Below, in pieces: positions 20,240 through 29,388 of a stretch of 64,000 bases of DNA. Made by a program: the position numbers and the translations under genes. This DNA is from Treponema brennaborense DSM 12168. Its GTDB lineage: Bacteria; Spirochaetota; Spirochaetia; Treponematales; Treponemataceae. Under the pieces are notes generated by a model that saw only the letters and a list, made by a program, of their open reading frames with translations, had not been told where the DNA came from and did not search any database. The stretch lies in assembly GCF_000212415.1 (NCBI RefSeq), contig NC_015500.1, positions 310,001-374,000 on the forward strand, in the 5' to 3' direction. Within the stretch, counting starts at the first letter, position 1; every line of letters begins with the position of its first letter.

Positions 20240-21400
20240 ATGATTATAACTTTATATATTGCCAATATCATCTATAAATTCGGCGGTACCGAGTCTTACA
20301 CGGCAAATCTTATTGAAGCTTTGCAGAAAATAGATCCTTATTTTCGGATTTCCGTAATAACGGAACATCATGCTGGAACGAAGAAACTTTCTTCGTTCCA
20401 GTTTGCGCATATGCTGAACGATGTCTACGGCGTCGATGTAAACGCCGACTATATCCGTATCGAATATGTAAAATCAAAAGAAAAAAGAGGGCGCTTTGAC
20501 TCTTTTGTTTTTCAGCGCAAACTGAATTTTCTGACAAAACAGTCGGATATATTCTTCTATTGTTCAAAGGGACTGATGACCGGAAAGGCGAAACATAATG
20601 TTGCCGTAATTCATTTCCCGATGGAACGGAAAACATCATTTCCGACTTATAAAAAAATACCTTTTCTAAAGCCGTTGGCCGTGCATACTGATAAAAAATT
20701 TGCTGCTTCGTATGATTTTTTTCTTCCGAATTCGGAGTTTACTTCTTATTGGTTTAAAGAAAAGTGGTCTGTGGATGATAAAAAAATACGGATTTTATAT
20801 CCTCCCGTAACGATGATTTCCGGAAAAAAGAAAAAGGAAAAAAACAAAATTCTGATTTGCAGCAGAATTGAACAATCAAAGAAAATTGAAGAACTTATAG
20901 CGGCATATTTGTCTTCCGAATATTTGAAGGAACATTGCGTATTGACAGTTGCCGGTTCTGCAAAAAAAGAATCTGCAGAATATGTTGAATCCTTGAAAAA
21001 AATCGATTCCGGAATTCGGTTTATACTGGATCCGTTAAGAACCGAAATCGAAGATCTATATGCCGAATCATTCATATTTTGGCATGCAAAAGGGTTCGGT
21101 GAATCAGATCCGTATAAAATGGAACATTTCGGTATTACAACGGTAGAAGCGATGAGTGCTGGTTGCATTCCGGTCGTCATAAATAAAGGCGGACAACCTG
21201 AAATCGTATCTGCACAGTGCGGCTTTAAATGGGATACGTTGCAGGAGTTGGTCAAATATACGGAATCCATTTATAAAAATCCGGATATGGCAGACTCCTT
21301 TGTGCGGAATAGTATCAAGCAAAGCAAGAGATTTTCAAAAGAAACCTTCATGGCGGAACTTAAAAATCTTTTGAACGAACAGGGAACCTTATGCGTATAA
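20240..21400 (+). CDS. family 4 glycosyltransferase
   Basis: A GT-B transferase of 386 residues. The N-terminal domain starts ITLYIANIIYKFGGTESYT, and the C-terminal nucleotide-sugar domain contains KILICSRIEQSKKIEELI and the E-x7-E type motif GFGESDPYKMEHFGITTVEAMSAG typical of GT4. AGGTGA precedes the ATG by four bases. Composition returns toward that of the chromosome here. Its stop overlaps the start of the next gene by ten bases, so the genes are probably translated from one message. Donor and acceptor are not predictable. Confidence 0.88.
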   Translation: MIITLYIANIIYKFGGTESYTANLIEALQKIDPYFRISVITEHHAGTKKLSSFQFAHMLNDVYGVDVNADYIRIEYVKSKEKRGRFDSFVFQRKLNFLTKQSDIFFYCSKGLMTGKAKHNVAVIHFPMERKTSFPTYKKIPFLKPLAVHTDKKFAASYDFFLPNSEFTSYWFKEKWSVDDKKIRILYPPVTMISGKKKKEKNKILICSRIEQSKKIEELIAAYLSSEYLKEHCVLTVAGSAKKESAEYVESLKKIDSGIRFILDPLRTEIEDLYAESFIFWHAKGFGESDPYKMEHFGITTVEAMSAGCIPVVINKGGQPEIVSAQCGFKWDTLQELVKYTESIYKNPDMADSFVRNSIKQSKRFSKETFMAELKNLLNEQGTLCV

Positions 21401-22227
21401 TATCTCGTGTTTTTCGCCGGTTGGCAATGGAATGTAAACTGTATGCACCGGTATTTTCTCGTCGGTCGATTGATAATCTGACCGTCTCGTTGACTTCGTA
21501 TCCGGCTCGTCTTCCTCTCCTGCATCAGGTTATCCGTTCTTTGCTTCATCAAACGGTAAAACCCGCGAGAATCGTATTGTATCTCGGAACCGATACAGAG
21601 GAACGTGATATTCCGACAAGTTTGAGAAAATTACAAAACCATGATTTTATAATAAAAACGGGATACGACGATATTAAACCGCATAAAAAATATTATTATG
21701 CAATGCAGGAATATCCGGAAGATATCATTATAACGGTTGACGATGATTTATTATATGATAGGAATTTGATACGGGATCTTTACGATTCTTATATACGACA
21801 TCCGAATTGTGTTTCAGCGCGTCGGGTTCATAAAATGAGTAAAAAAGAAAACGGCAAGGATGTTGATTTGTACAATAACTGGGAGTGGGAGTGCAAAGAT
21901 ACGCTGCAGCCGTCGTTTTCATTGGTGGCTACCGGAGTTGGCGGCGTTTTATATCCTCCCAAAATTTTGCCTGCTGCCGCGTTTAATATTGAAAACATAA
22001 AGAAATATTGTCTGAATACGGATGATATATGGCTCAAATTTATGGAATTGGAAAATGACGTAAAAGTTGTATTTACGAATTCAAAAATTATCCATCCGCT
22101 TACAGTGAGAAATACGCAGAAGCACGCGCTTATGGCCGCGAATGTCGTTACTGAAAACGGAAATGATAGTGCGATAAAAGCTTTGCAGCAATGTACCGGA
22201 ATAAATCTTGCAGATTATATAATATAG
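21391..22227 (+). CDS. family 2-like glycosyltransferase with DDD motif
   Basis: A 278-residue protein with a GT-A-like core: NLTVSLTSYPARLPLLHQVI, then a segment with IIITVDDDLLYDRNLI carrying a triple-Asp metal site, and later VATGVGGVLYPPKI and TDDIWLKFMEL, which are typical of a small GT2-related family found in glycan loci. AGGGAA lies upstream of the ATG inside the preceding gene. The 94 bases after the stop hold no gene and no clear terminator. Confidence 0.75.
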   Translation: MRIISRVFRRLAMECKLYAPVFSRRSIDNLTVSLTSYPARLPLLHQVIRSLLHQTVKPARIVLYLGTDTEERDIPTSLRKLQNHDFIIKTGYDDIKPHKKYYYAMQEYPEDIIITVDDDLLYDRNLIRDLYDSYIRHPNCVSARRVHKMSKKENGKDVDLYNNWEWECKDTLQPSFSLVATGVGGVLYPPKILPAAAFNIENIKKYCLNTDDIWLKFMELENDVKVVFTNSKIIHPLTVRNTQKHALMAANVVTENGNDSAIKALQQCTGINLADYII

Positions 22228-22321
22228 GGGTATTATCCTCTCTTGAGGCGATACAAATACTGATAGTTTCGGTTACCGGTATTTTATTACTAGCAGAAAT
22301 TGCATAATAGAGGTTTTGTTT

Positions 22322-23488
22322 ATGAACATCACAGTCGCAGGTACCGGATACGTGGGACTTTCCATTTCGATTCTGTTGGCGCAGCATAATGAGGTCGTCG
22401 CGTTCGATATACTTCAGCGGAAAGTCGATTTGGTAAACGATAAAAAATCTCCGATCGCGGATACTGAAATTCAGGAATATCTTGCGGAAAAAGAACTGCA
22501 TCTCAGTGCAACGACTGACATTGGCGTAGCATATGCCGAACCTGATTTCGTTATTATTGCGACGCCGACTGATTACGATGCCGAAAAGAATTTTTTCAAT
22601 ACGTCGTCGGTGGAATCCGTTCTCCGTGATATTGAAAAGTATTGTCCGCACGCCGTCGCCGTTATCAAATCGACGATTCCCGTCGGATTTACGGAACGAA
22701 TGCGAAAAGAACATCCTTCGCTTAAAATCATGTTTTCTCCGGAATTTTTACGGGAAGGCAAAGCGCTGTATGATAATCTGTATCCTTCACGGATCATCGT
22801 CGGTGATACGTCTGCCGATGCCCGTATGTTCGCCGCGTTGTTGCAGGAAGGGGCCGTAAAACGGGATATTCCCACGCTTTTTATGCCGCCGACCGAGGCA
22901 GAAGCGGTAAAGCTGTTCGCCAACACGTATTTGGCGCTGCGCGTCAGCTATTTCAATGAACTTGATACCTATGCGGAAGTCCGCGGACTCGATACGGCGC
23001 AAATAATAAAAGGCGTCAGTCTTGATCCCCGAATAGGCAATACGTATAATAATCCGTCTTTCGGGTACGGCGGATATTGTCTGCCGAAAGACTCGAAGCA
23101 GTTGTTGGCAAATTATCAAAACGTTCCGCAAAATCTGATCACGGCGATCGTCGATGCGAATAAAACCCGTAAAGAATATATTGCTCAGCGCATATTATCC
23201 AGACATCCCGATACCGTTGGAATTTACCGGTTAACGATGAAGGCGAATTCCGACAATTTCCGCCAGTCTTCAATTCAGGACGTGATGAAATTATTGCGGG
23301 GTGAAGGAATTGCTGTCGTAATTTATGAACCGGCTCTGAGCGGAACCGTTTTTGAAAAATATCGGGTCGAAAACGATTTTAACGTATTCAAATCCGAATG
23401 CGACGTGATCGTTGCAAACCGATTCAGTGAAGAACTTTCGGATGTAAAACGGAAAGTGTATACGAGAGATATTTTTTTGAGAGATTAA
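22322..23488 (+). CDS. ugd: UDP-glucose 6-dehydrogenase
   Basis: Oxidises UDP-glucose to UDP-glucuronate using NAD+. The 388-residue protein has an N-terminal NAD domain ([17 protein letters not shown]), the IIATPTDY loop, KSTIPVGFT, the central helix with [21 protein letters not shown], the catalytic cysteine in [15 protein letters not shown], and a shortened C-terminal UDP-binding domain as in the streptococcal and enterobacterial short forms. The ATG at 22322 has AGAGG eight bases upstream; a TTG two codons earlier is less well placed. It precedes a glycosyltransferase gene that may use the product. Confidence 0.95.
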   Translation: MNITVAGTGYVGLSISILLAQHNEVVAFDILQRKVDLVNDKKSPIADTEIQEYLAEKELHLSATTDIGVAYAEPDFVIIATPTDYDAEKNFFNTSSVESVLRDIEKYCPHAVAVIKSTIPVGFTERMRKEHPSLKIMFSPEFLREGKALYDNLYPSRIIVGDTSADARMFAALLQEGAVKRDIPTLFMPPTEAEAVKLFANTYLALRVSYFNELDTYAEVRGLDTAQIIKGVSLDPRIGNTYNNPSFGYGGYCLPKDSKQLLANYQNVPQNLITAIVDANKTRKEYIAQRILSRHPDTVGIYRLTMKANSDNFRQSSIQDVMKLLRGEGIAVVIYEPALSGTVFEKYRVENDFNVFKSECDVIVANRFSEELSDVKRKVYTRDIFLRD

Positions 23489-23494
23489 AAACCG

Positions 23495-24661
23495 ATGCGG
23501 AAAATAGCGTTCATTACGGCACATAATTGGGATTCGCTACGGCTCGGCGGCTTTCATAAATTTGCGGAAGCGGCGGTAAACAGAGGGCTCGAAACGGTCT
23601 TTTTCAGTTTTCCCCGTCCGTATTACGGATATTTTATGAAACGGGAACAGCTGAATCCTGACGTGATTCGTACGTTGCGAAAAGGGAAATATTATACCGT
23701 CGGCGCCGAGCGGCGGACTATTCTCAATGTAACGTTTCCGACGTTCAGATTACCCGATGCGGCGGGTAAAATGCTTCCTGATTTTATCATGAATTTTCTA
23801 TTGCAAAAATCGGTTACATCATTTTCCCGTTTCGCCGGTAAATTTTTGTCCGGTACCGATTGTTTCGTTTTTGAATCGTGCGAAGGAATAGTTTTTGCAG
23901 ATAAAATAAAAAAGCTTTTTCCCGATGCAAAGATTGTTTACCGTCCGTCGGATCCGCTCGTATACGATTCGGTTCCGCTTCGTCTCAAACGAATGGAGCA
24001 GCGTATGCTTTATGCGGCAGATATGACTTATATCGTAAACGAAGAGGGCTTGCTTGCGTACCGTAACCGAATCCCGTTTTTTGACTCCAACGTGAGATAC
24101 CGTATGCTGCCGAACGGTATCGATATGACTTCTTATAAACGAACTTATCCGGTACCGGATGTATTGGCCGGGAAAAATACCGTTTTGTACGTCGGCGCGT
24201 GGGGCGTTGAATGGGATTTGCTTTTTAAAGCAGCTGCAGAAACTCCGGAATTCGATTATATCGTCGTGTGCCCTAATTATCCGTCCGAGAAGGTTCAACG
24301 CCGAATTGCCGATTTTTCCAATTTAACGTATGTTCCCGGCATTCAACCTTCGGAAGTTCCGGCATGGATAACGAATTGCTCGGTTGTAATGGTTCCTTAT
24401 GTAACGGATTTTTATAAAGACAGACCGTTGGGTATTACGGCAAAGTATTATCAGGCAATGGCTGCGGAAAAACCCATCGTGGCTTACTGTGATACTCCGA
24501 AATTAGCCGAAGTCGGTATTACCGTAACGTATTCGTATGAACGTTTTATTGAAGCCGTTAAGATCGCCGTATCTAAAGGAAAGCAAAGGTATGATTTCGA
24601 TTTGCAGAACAGAAATTGGAATACCATTACCGATCGCTTTCTTGACGAAATAGCGCAATAA
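23495..24661 (+). CDS. GT-B glycosyltransferase, possibly a glucuronosyltransferase
   Basis: The 388-residue protein begins RKIAFITAHNWDSLRLGGFHKFAEA and has a C-terminal domain with VLYVGAWGVEWD, MLPNGIDM and AWITNCSVVMVPYV. Overall organisation resembles the GumK type, which transfers glucuronate onto a lipid-linked sugar. Its position six bases after the UDP-glucose dehydrogenase gene supports a UDP-glucuronate donor, but that is inference. No strong ribosome binding site precedes the ATG, so translation may depend on coupling. Confidence 0.65.
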   Translation: MRKIAFITAHNWDSLRLGGFHKFAEAAVNRGLETVFFSFPRPYYGYFMKREQLNPDVIRTLRKGKYYTVGAERRTILNVTFPTFRLPDAAGKMLPDFIMNFLLQKSVTSFSRFAGKFLSGTDCFVFESCEGIVFADKIKKLFPDAKIVYRPSDPLVYDSVPLRLKRMEQRMLYAADMTYIVNEEGLLAYRNRIPFFDSNVRYRMLPNGIDMTSYKRTYPVPDVLAGKNTVLYVGAWGVEWDLLFKAAAETPEFDYIVVCPNYPSEKVQRRIADFSNLTYVPGIQPSEVPAWITNCSVVMVPYVTDFYKDRPLGITAKYYQAMAAEKPIVAYCDTPKLAEVGITVTYSYERFIEAVKIAVSKGKQRYDFDLQNRNWNTITDRFLDEIAQ

Positions 24662-24667
24662 CTATAG

Positions 24668-24685
24668 ACTCCTTAAAAAAGGAGT
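24668..24685 (+). promoter_or_regulatory. hairpin covering the ribosome binding site of the sugar transaminase gene
   Basis: ACTCCTT (24668-24674) pairs perfectly with AAGGAGT (24679-24685) across a four-base AAAA loop. The right arm contains the Shine-Dalgarno sequence, three bases before the ATG, so a folded message would hide it. Ribosomes arriving from the upstream gene, seven bases earlier, could open it. Confidence 0.5.
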
Positions 24686-24688
24686 TAT

Positions 24689-25816
24689 ATGATTCACTTT
24701 AATGTACCGCCCTGCACCGGTAATGAAATAACATATATTCAAAAGGCCATAGAAAATCATAAAATATGCGGAGACGGGGAATTTACCAAAAAGTGTTCCG
24801 GTTTTCTTGAAAATAAACTTGATAATCATAAAGTTTTATTGACCACTTCGGGAACAGCGGCGCTTGAAATGGCTGCCGTTCTATGCGATGTAAAACCCGG
24901 TGATGAAGTTATCATGCCTTCCTATACGTTTTGTTCTACGGCGGATGCTTTCGTTCAGCGGGGAGCAACGATCGTTTTTGTCGATATCCGTCCCGATACC
25001 ATGAATATTGATGAAAAGAAAATAGAAGAAGCCGTTACTTCAAAAACGAAAGTCATAGTTCCCGTACATTATGCGGGTGTTGCCTGCGAAATGGATGCTA
25101 TTATGGATATTGCCGGGCGGTATAATCTTAAAGTTGTTGAAGACGCTGCACAGGCAATCATGTCGGTTTATAAAGGTAAGCCGTTAGGTACGATAGGCGA
25201 TTTCGGCTGTCTCTCGTTTCATGAAACGAAAAATTTCAGTATGGGAGAGGGCGGCGCCGTCGTGATTAATCACGAGAAAGATTTTGAGCGTGCGGAAATA
25301 CTGCGGGAAAAAGGTACGAATCGGAGTAAATTCTTTAGAGGGCAGATAGATAAATATACCTGGGTCGATTACGGTTCGTCGTATTTGCCCAGTGATCTTA
25401 ATGCCGCTTATTTATGGGCGCAGCTTGAACTGGCGGAACGGATCCAAAATCAGAGAATGACGATTTGGAATACCTATCAGAGCGAACTGTATGCTGTCGC
25501 GGAACGGAATGAATTAGAACTTCCGACCATACCGGATAATTGTGTTCATAATGCGCATATGTATTATTTGAAGTTCCCCTGTCAGGAACAAAGAGCCGAT
25601 TTCATCAATTTTATGAAATCGAACGATATTCTTACCGTATTCCATTATATTCCGCTGCATTCTGCTCCGGCGGGAATGAAATTCGGGCGATTTGCCGGAA
25701 CGGATGAACATACGACAAAAGAAAGTGAGCGATTGGTAAGACTTCCGCTCTATTACGGACTTACGTCCGCGGAGCAGATGAAAATAATCGATAAAATAAA
25801 AGAGTTTTTCCTATGA
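24689..25816 (+). CDS. wecE: dTDP-4-amino-4,6-dideoxygalactose transaminase
   Basis: PLP enzyme of the DegT/DnrJ/EryC1 family that transfers an amino group from glutamate to dTDP-4-keto-6-deoxyglucose. The 375-residue product matches the WecE/RffA pattern closely: PPCTGNEITYIQKAI near the start, VLLTTSGTAALEMAA, GDEVIMPSYTFCSTADAF, VIVPVHYAGVACEMD, VVEDAAQAI, the PLP lysine in FHETKNFSMGEGGA and REKGTNRSKFFRGQ. Genes for the dTDP-glucose precursor (rmlA, rmlB) are not in the window and must lie elsewhere. It overlaps the next gene by four bases. Confidence 0.92.
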   Translation: MIHFNVPPCTGNEITYIQKAIENHKICGDGEFTKKCSGFLENKLDNHKVLLTTSGTAALEMAAVLCDVKPGDEVIMPSYTFCSTADAFVQRGATIVFVDIRPDTMNIDEKKIEEAVTSKTKVIVPVHYAGVACEMDAIMDIAGRYNLKVVEDAAQAIMSVYKGKPLGTIGDFGCLSFHETKNFSMGEGGAVVINHEKDFERAEILREKGTNRSKFFRGQIDKYTWVDYGSSYLPSDLNAAYLWAQLELAERIQNQRMTIWNTYQSELYAVAERNELELPTIPDNCVHNAHMYYLKFPCQEQRADFINFMKSNDILTVFHYIPLHSAPAGMKFGRFAGTDEHTTKESERLVRLPLYYGLTSAEQMKIIDKIKEFFL

Positions 25817-26736
25817 AAGAAATCAGCATCGTTATTCCGGTATATAACAGCGCTTCCTGCGTGAAAAAGCTGACTGAGCAAATTGCGGAAAGCTTGCGCG
25901 GTTTTGAATATGAACAGATTATGGTGAACGACTGTTCAAAAGATACGAGTTGGCAGGAAATAAATTCGGTTATCGATCAGGGGTTCCCGGTAATCGGAAT
26001 AAATTTACGGAAAAATTCCGGACAGGATAACGCCATTTTTGCGGGATTGCAGGCAGCTGCCGGTAGATACGTCGTTATTATGGACGACGATTTGCAGCAT
26101 TCTCCGGCAGATATTATAAAATTGTATGATAATATAAAAAACGGAGCGGATGTCTGTTATGCGGACTTTCCGCGAAAAAAGCAGCGACTGTGGAAAAATG
26201 TAGGCAGTTGGTTGAACGGAAAATGTGCGGAGATTGTAATCTCGAAACCGAAAGGATTGTATTTATCGCCCTTTAAAATACTGAAATCCGAAATCGTACG
26301 GGAAATACTGAAAACGCACAGTTTATATCCGTACATCGACGGATTGATTTTCCAAGTAACGAAAAATATCATACAAATTCCGATTGAACATCACGACCGG
26401 GACTCCGGAAAAAGTAATTATAATCTGATAAAATCGATCAAAGTCTTTTCCAAACTCGTTTTCGGATTTTCGGTTATACCTTTACGGATATCTTCCTATT
26501 TAGGATGTGTTTCCGCAATAGCCGGTTTCATTTTGGGCATATACTATTTGTTTGAATATTTTATGGGAAAAGTAGAAGTTGCCGGTTGGACTACTATCGT
26601 GATTCTTATTCTCTTCGTCGGCGGATTGAACCTTTTATCTTTGGGTATCATAGGCGAATATATCGGCAGATCATATCTGACGATAAATAACTGTCCCCGA
26701 TTTACCGTTTCAGAAATACGAAAGAATGAAAAATAA
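25813..26736 (+). CDS. undecaprenyl-phosphate glycosyltransferase, ArnC/GtrB-like
   Basis: A 307-residue GT2 enzyme with two C-terminal membrane helices (about 225-250 and 260-285). This layout is that of ArnC and GtrB, which attach a single sugar to undecaprenyl phosphate on the cytoplasmic face. Motifs: ISIVIPVYNSASCVKKL, VNDCSKDTS, LRKNSGQDNAIFAGL, the metal-binding MDDDLQHSP, and the conserved HHDRDSGKSNYNL. It is flanked by wecE and two small multidrug-transporter-like genes, so the sugar loaded is plausibly the 4-amino-6-deoxyhexose. Confidence 0.9.
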   Translation: MKEISIVIPVYNSASCVKKLTEQIAESLRGFEYEQIMVNDCSKDTSWQEINSVIDQGFPVIGINLRKNSGQDNAIFAGLQAAAGRYVVIMDDDLQHSPADIIKLYDNIKNGADVCYADFPRKKQRLWKNVGSWLNGKCAEIVISKPKGLYLSPFKILKSEIVREILKTHSLYPYIDGLIFQVTKNIIQIPIEHHDRDSGKSNYNLIKSIKVFSKLVFGFSVIPLRISSYLGCVSAIAGFILGIYYLFEYFMGKVEVAGWTTIVILILFVGGLNLLSLGIIGEYIGRSYLTINNCPRFTVSEIRKNEK

Positions 26737-27082
26737 TATTCTTCACTACATGCTTATGCATACGGGATTTCTTTTGTATAGTTTTTATACCGTTTTGGGA
26801 AAAACGGCAGCAGGATATCCGTTCCTTTCCAAGACGTATTGCATTCTGTATGTTCTAGTGCTTTTCGTGTTGTTTTTATACGCCGTTTTATGGCAGCAAG
26901 TTTTGAAACATATCGTGTTATCCGTAGCGACTGCAAATAAAGCGGTTACCGTTATTTGGGGTATGTTGTGGAGTTTCATTTTTTTTCAGGAAACGATAAC
27001 GATAAAAAAAATGCTGGGTGCGGGTATCATAATAACCGGTATTATATTGCTTGCCCGTTCCGAAAGGACAAGAAGTGAATAA
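26726..27082 (+). CDS. small EamA/SMR-type membrane protein, ArnE-like flippase subunit
   Basis: A 118-residue protein with four hydrophobic helices, ending in the pattern VIWGMLWSFIFFQETITIKKMLGAGIIITGIIL-like that marks the last two helices of EamA/EmrE-type half transporters (the quoted region lies at about residues 75-110). In ArnE/ArnF a pair of such proteins flips undecaprenyl-phosphate-aminoarabinose. It overlaps the ArnC-like gene by 11 bases and the next half-transporter gene by eight. Confidence 0.75.
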   Translation: MKNNILHYMLMHTGFLLYSFYTVLGKTAAGYPFLSKTYCILYVLVLFVLFLYAVLWQQVLKHIVLSVATANKAVTVIWGMLWSFIFFQETITIKKMLGAGIIITGIILLARSERTRSE

Positions 27083-27416
27083 TCTTTTTTATATCCTCTT
27101 ACTTTTTTTTTCCGTTTTCATATCAGCCGTTTCACAGATAGTATTGAAAAAATCCGCGATGGAACAGCACGCTTCTTTTTTTAAGGAATACGTAAATTTT
27201 AAAGTCATATTCGCCTACGTTTGTTTCTTTTCCGCAGTCTGTATTGATTTGTTCGCGTTAAAATTCGTTTCGGTTTCGTTCGTTCCGATTATAGAAACTT
27301 CGAGTTATATTTTCATAATTTTATTAAGCAGATTTATCTTTAATGAAAAAATAAGCAGAAATCAAACGATAAGTATAATGCTGATTATAGCAGGAATCGT
27401 CGTTTACGTGATATAA
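27075..27416 (+). CDS. second EamA/SMR-type membrane protein, ArnF-like flippase subunit
   Basis: From the GTG at 27075 the product is 113 residues with four helices. AAGGA lies six bases upstream, which favours this start over an in-frame TTG eight codons earlier. The SQIVLKKSA and IFNEKISRNQTISIMLIIAGI segments match EamA/SMR half transporters. Two adjacent small genes of this type after an ArnC-like enzyme strongly suggest a heterodimeric lipid-sugar flippase. Confidence 0.75.
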   Translation: MNNLFYILLLFFSVFISAVSQIVLKKSAMEQHASFFKEYVNFKVIFAYVCFFSAVCIDLFALKFVSVSFVPIIETSSYIFIILLSRFIFNEKISRNQTISIMLIIAGIVVYVI

Positions 27417-27452
27417 CATAGTAAGGGCTCTAGGTTTGTTCAGGAGGAAGAT

Positions 27453-29282
27453 ATGAAGGAATTTTCAAAAAAAGCGAATATCATTTTACTTTCTTTATCA
27501 TTTTTGGGGCTGATTCTCGGTTCCTTGCTCATTTTGTTTTCCAATAATTTAGTGAATGATATTCAAACTGTTCTTGAAACAAAAATTTTTCATAGAACCT
27601 TTGATATTACCAAATGGGCTGATACGATTACATCCCTGATTGCGTTTCCCCTTTTTACCGTTATCGCACTGGATGCCGTTTTATTTTTTAAATTTCCGGT
27701 AAAATCAAAAATCGTACTGTTGTCGGCGTTGTTTGTTTTATGTGCGTTTTTTACTTTATTTTGCAGTTATACGCGCGGTAATCAGGTTATTGATTCCGAC
27801 ATGGCTTCCGAAATCTTACTGGCAAAGGAATGTTTTCTGAAAAAATCTTTTTGGCCCCGTTCTTGGAATTATTCAACGGAAATAAGACTATTGAACACCC
27901 AAATACTCACTGCCCCCGTTTTTGCCTTCACTTCAAATTGGTTTCTTGTGAAAACGATTTCGGGTTTGATGCTTTGCCTTTTACTTCCTCTGGCACTTTT
28001 ATTTCTTCTGTCACAATTGAAAATAAGATCGGTTTGGATGAGACTGCTTTCCTGTCTGCTGATTTTTTGTCCTTGGTCAGGCGAAATGTGGCGGATCGTT
28101 CAGTTCGGCAATTATTACATTCCTCACATTGCAATCGGTTTCGTTTATGTAGGGTTATTTCTGGCTTTGGCTTATTCGGAGCTTTCGGTAAAAAAACATC
28201 ACATATTTCTTATTACGTTTTTTATAGTGGCGTTCGTTTCAGGTCTTTCCGGGATAAGATATATATTATATTTTCAATTTCCTTTAACCGTTACGATACT
28301 GGGATATGCGGTGTCGTCCTCCGTCAGGGCAAAGGTGCCGTATCGGTTTTCTTCTTTCTTCATAAAAAACAAGCCGACGTTCTACAGCTGCGGAGGTTTG
28401 TTGCTGGGCGGAGTCGGATATATTGCAAATAATTTAATTTTATCAAAATTGTTTACTTTTTCCCAGTTTAATACGACTGCGTTTAATACCATCGGTGACG
28501 TTACGTTCACGGATGTACATAGAGCGGTTTTTGAAATACTCGGATATAAAAACGGTGTTTCCGTATTTACGCCGTCCGGGGTAACCAATATTTTATTGTA
28601 CGTTGCCCTCGCGTTTCTGATAATCTGTTTTATCGATTATTTTAAAATTCCTTTGCTGACTCCGCGGAAAGTTTTCGTGACGTTCGTTATCGTGATGTCC
28701 GTTTTTAACGCTTTTACTTATATTAATACTGAATATATAGCGCGCTATTTTATTCTCATTCTGGTATATATAGTTCCCTGTTTGGCTTTGTTTCTTTATG
28801 AAAAGGATATTTCTGCTTTGAAAAGGTATATGCTGGGCGTTTCTCTTGCAGCTGTTCTCATTTGCAGTTCTTTCATTACATACGAAACCGTTTTGTGTAC
28901 CGATAATAACACTGATAAACACGAAGTTGCCGCGTTTCTTCAGGAACAGTCGTATACGTTCGGATACGCGACGTTCTGGAATGCAAACGTATTCACTTTC
29001 ATGACGAACGGCAAAGTTGAAATTGCCAATTTGTACCGAAAAAACGACGGCGGAACGGATCTGATTACCGATCGATTTAAATGCGATAAATGGTTGACTC
29101 CGGAACGGTATTATGAAGATACCGAGAGAAACGATGAAAAAGTGTTTTTACTTGTTACAAACGACGAATATGACGCATCTTCCGATTTACGGATTTTTCA
29201 AACAGGTAAACGCGTATATACGGATGATTTTTATCAGGTTTTTGAATATGCAAACAATACCGTCTTTAAAAATGGGTTTTAA
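27453..29282 (+). CDS. polytopic membrane protein, GT-C glycosyltransferase-like
   Basis: A 609-residue protein with about 11-12 hydrophobic helices in the first ~490 residues and a soluble C-terminal part of ~110 residues. The extracytoplasmic loop near 112-130 holds DSDMASEILLAKECF, an acidic motif of the type found in GT-C transferases that use lipid-phosphate sugars. A strong AGGAGG lies upstream of the ATG. Downstream of the ArnC-like and ArnE/F-like genes, it is the natural candidate for the periplasmic transferase of that module, as ArnT is in its pathway. A polymerase role is the alternative. Confidence 0.6.
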   Translation: MKEFSKKANIILLSLSFLGLILGSLLILFSNNLVNDIQTVLETKIFHRTFDITKWADTITSLIAFPLFTVIALDAVLFFKFPVKSKIVLLSALFVLCAFFTLFCSYTRGNQVIDSDMASEILLAKECFLKKSFWPRSWNYSTEIRLLNTQILTAPVFAFTSNWFLVKTISGLMLCLLLPLALLFLLSQLKIRSVWMRLLSCLLIFCPWSGEMWRIVQFGNYYIPHIAIGFVYVGLFLALAYSELSVKKHHIFLITFFIVAFVSGLSGIRYILYFQFPLTVTILGYAVSSSVRAKVPYRFSSFFIKNKPTFYSCGGLLLGGVGYIANNLILSKLFTFSQFNTTAFNTIGDVTFTDVHRAVFEILGYKNGVSVFTPSGVTNILLYVALAFLIICFIDYFKIPLLTPRKVFVTFVIVMSVFNAFTYINTEYIARYFILILVYIVPCLALFLYEKDISALKRYMLGVSLAAVLICSSFITYETVLCTDNNTDKHEVAAFLQEQSYTFGYATFWNANVFTFMTNGKVEIANLYRKNDGGTDLITDRFKCDKWLTPERYYEDTERNDEKVFLLVTNDEYDASSDLRIFQTGKRVYTDDFYQVFEYANNTVFKNGF

Positions 29283-29286
29283 AATT

Positions 29287-29388
29287 ATGAGTGTAGATTT
29301 GTCAATCGTAGTTCCCTGTTATAATGAAGAAGATGCGTTGCCGGTTTTTTATAAAAAGGAAGGCTGTGATGATAATCATAAACGGTGA
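29287..29388 (+). pseudogene. truncated 5' end of a GtrB-type glycosyltransferase
   Basis: The ATG at 29287 opens MSVDLSIVVPCYNEEDALPVFY, an unmistakable N-terminus of a family 2 polyprenyl-phosphate glycosyltransferase. After about 23 residues the match ends and the frame stops at 29388. The remainder of the gene is missing; the next gene starts inside the remnant and uses its AGGAAGG as a ribosome binding site. A deletion that joined this stub to the downstream gene explains the arrangement. Confidence 0.75.
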
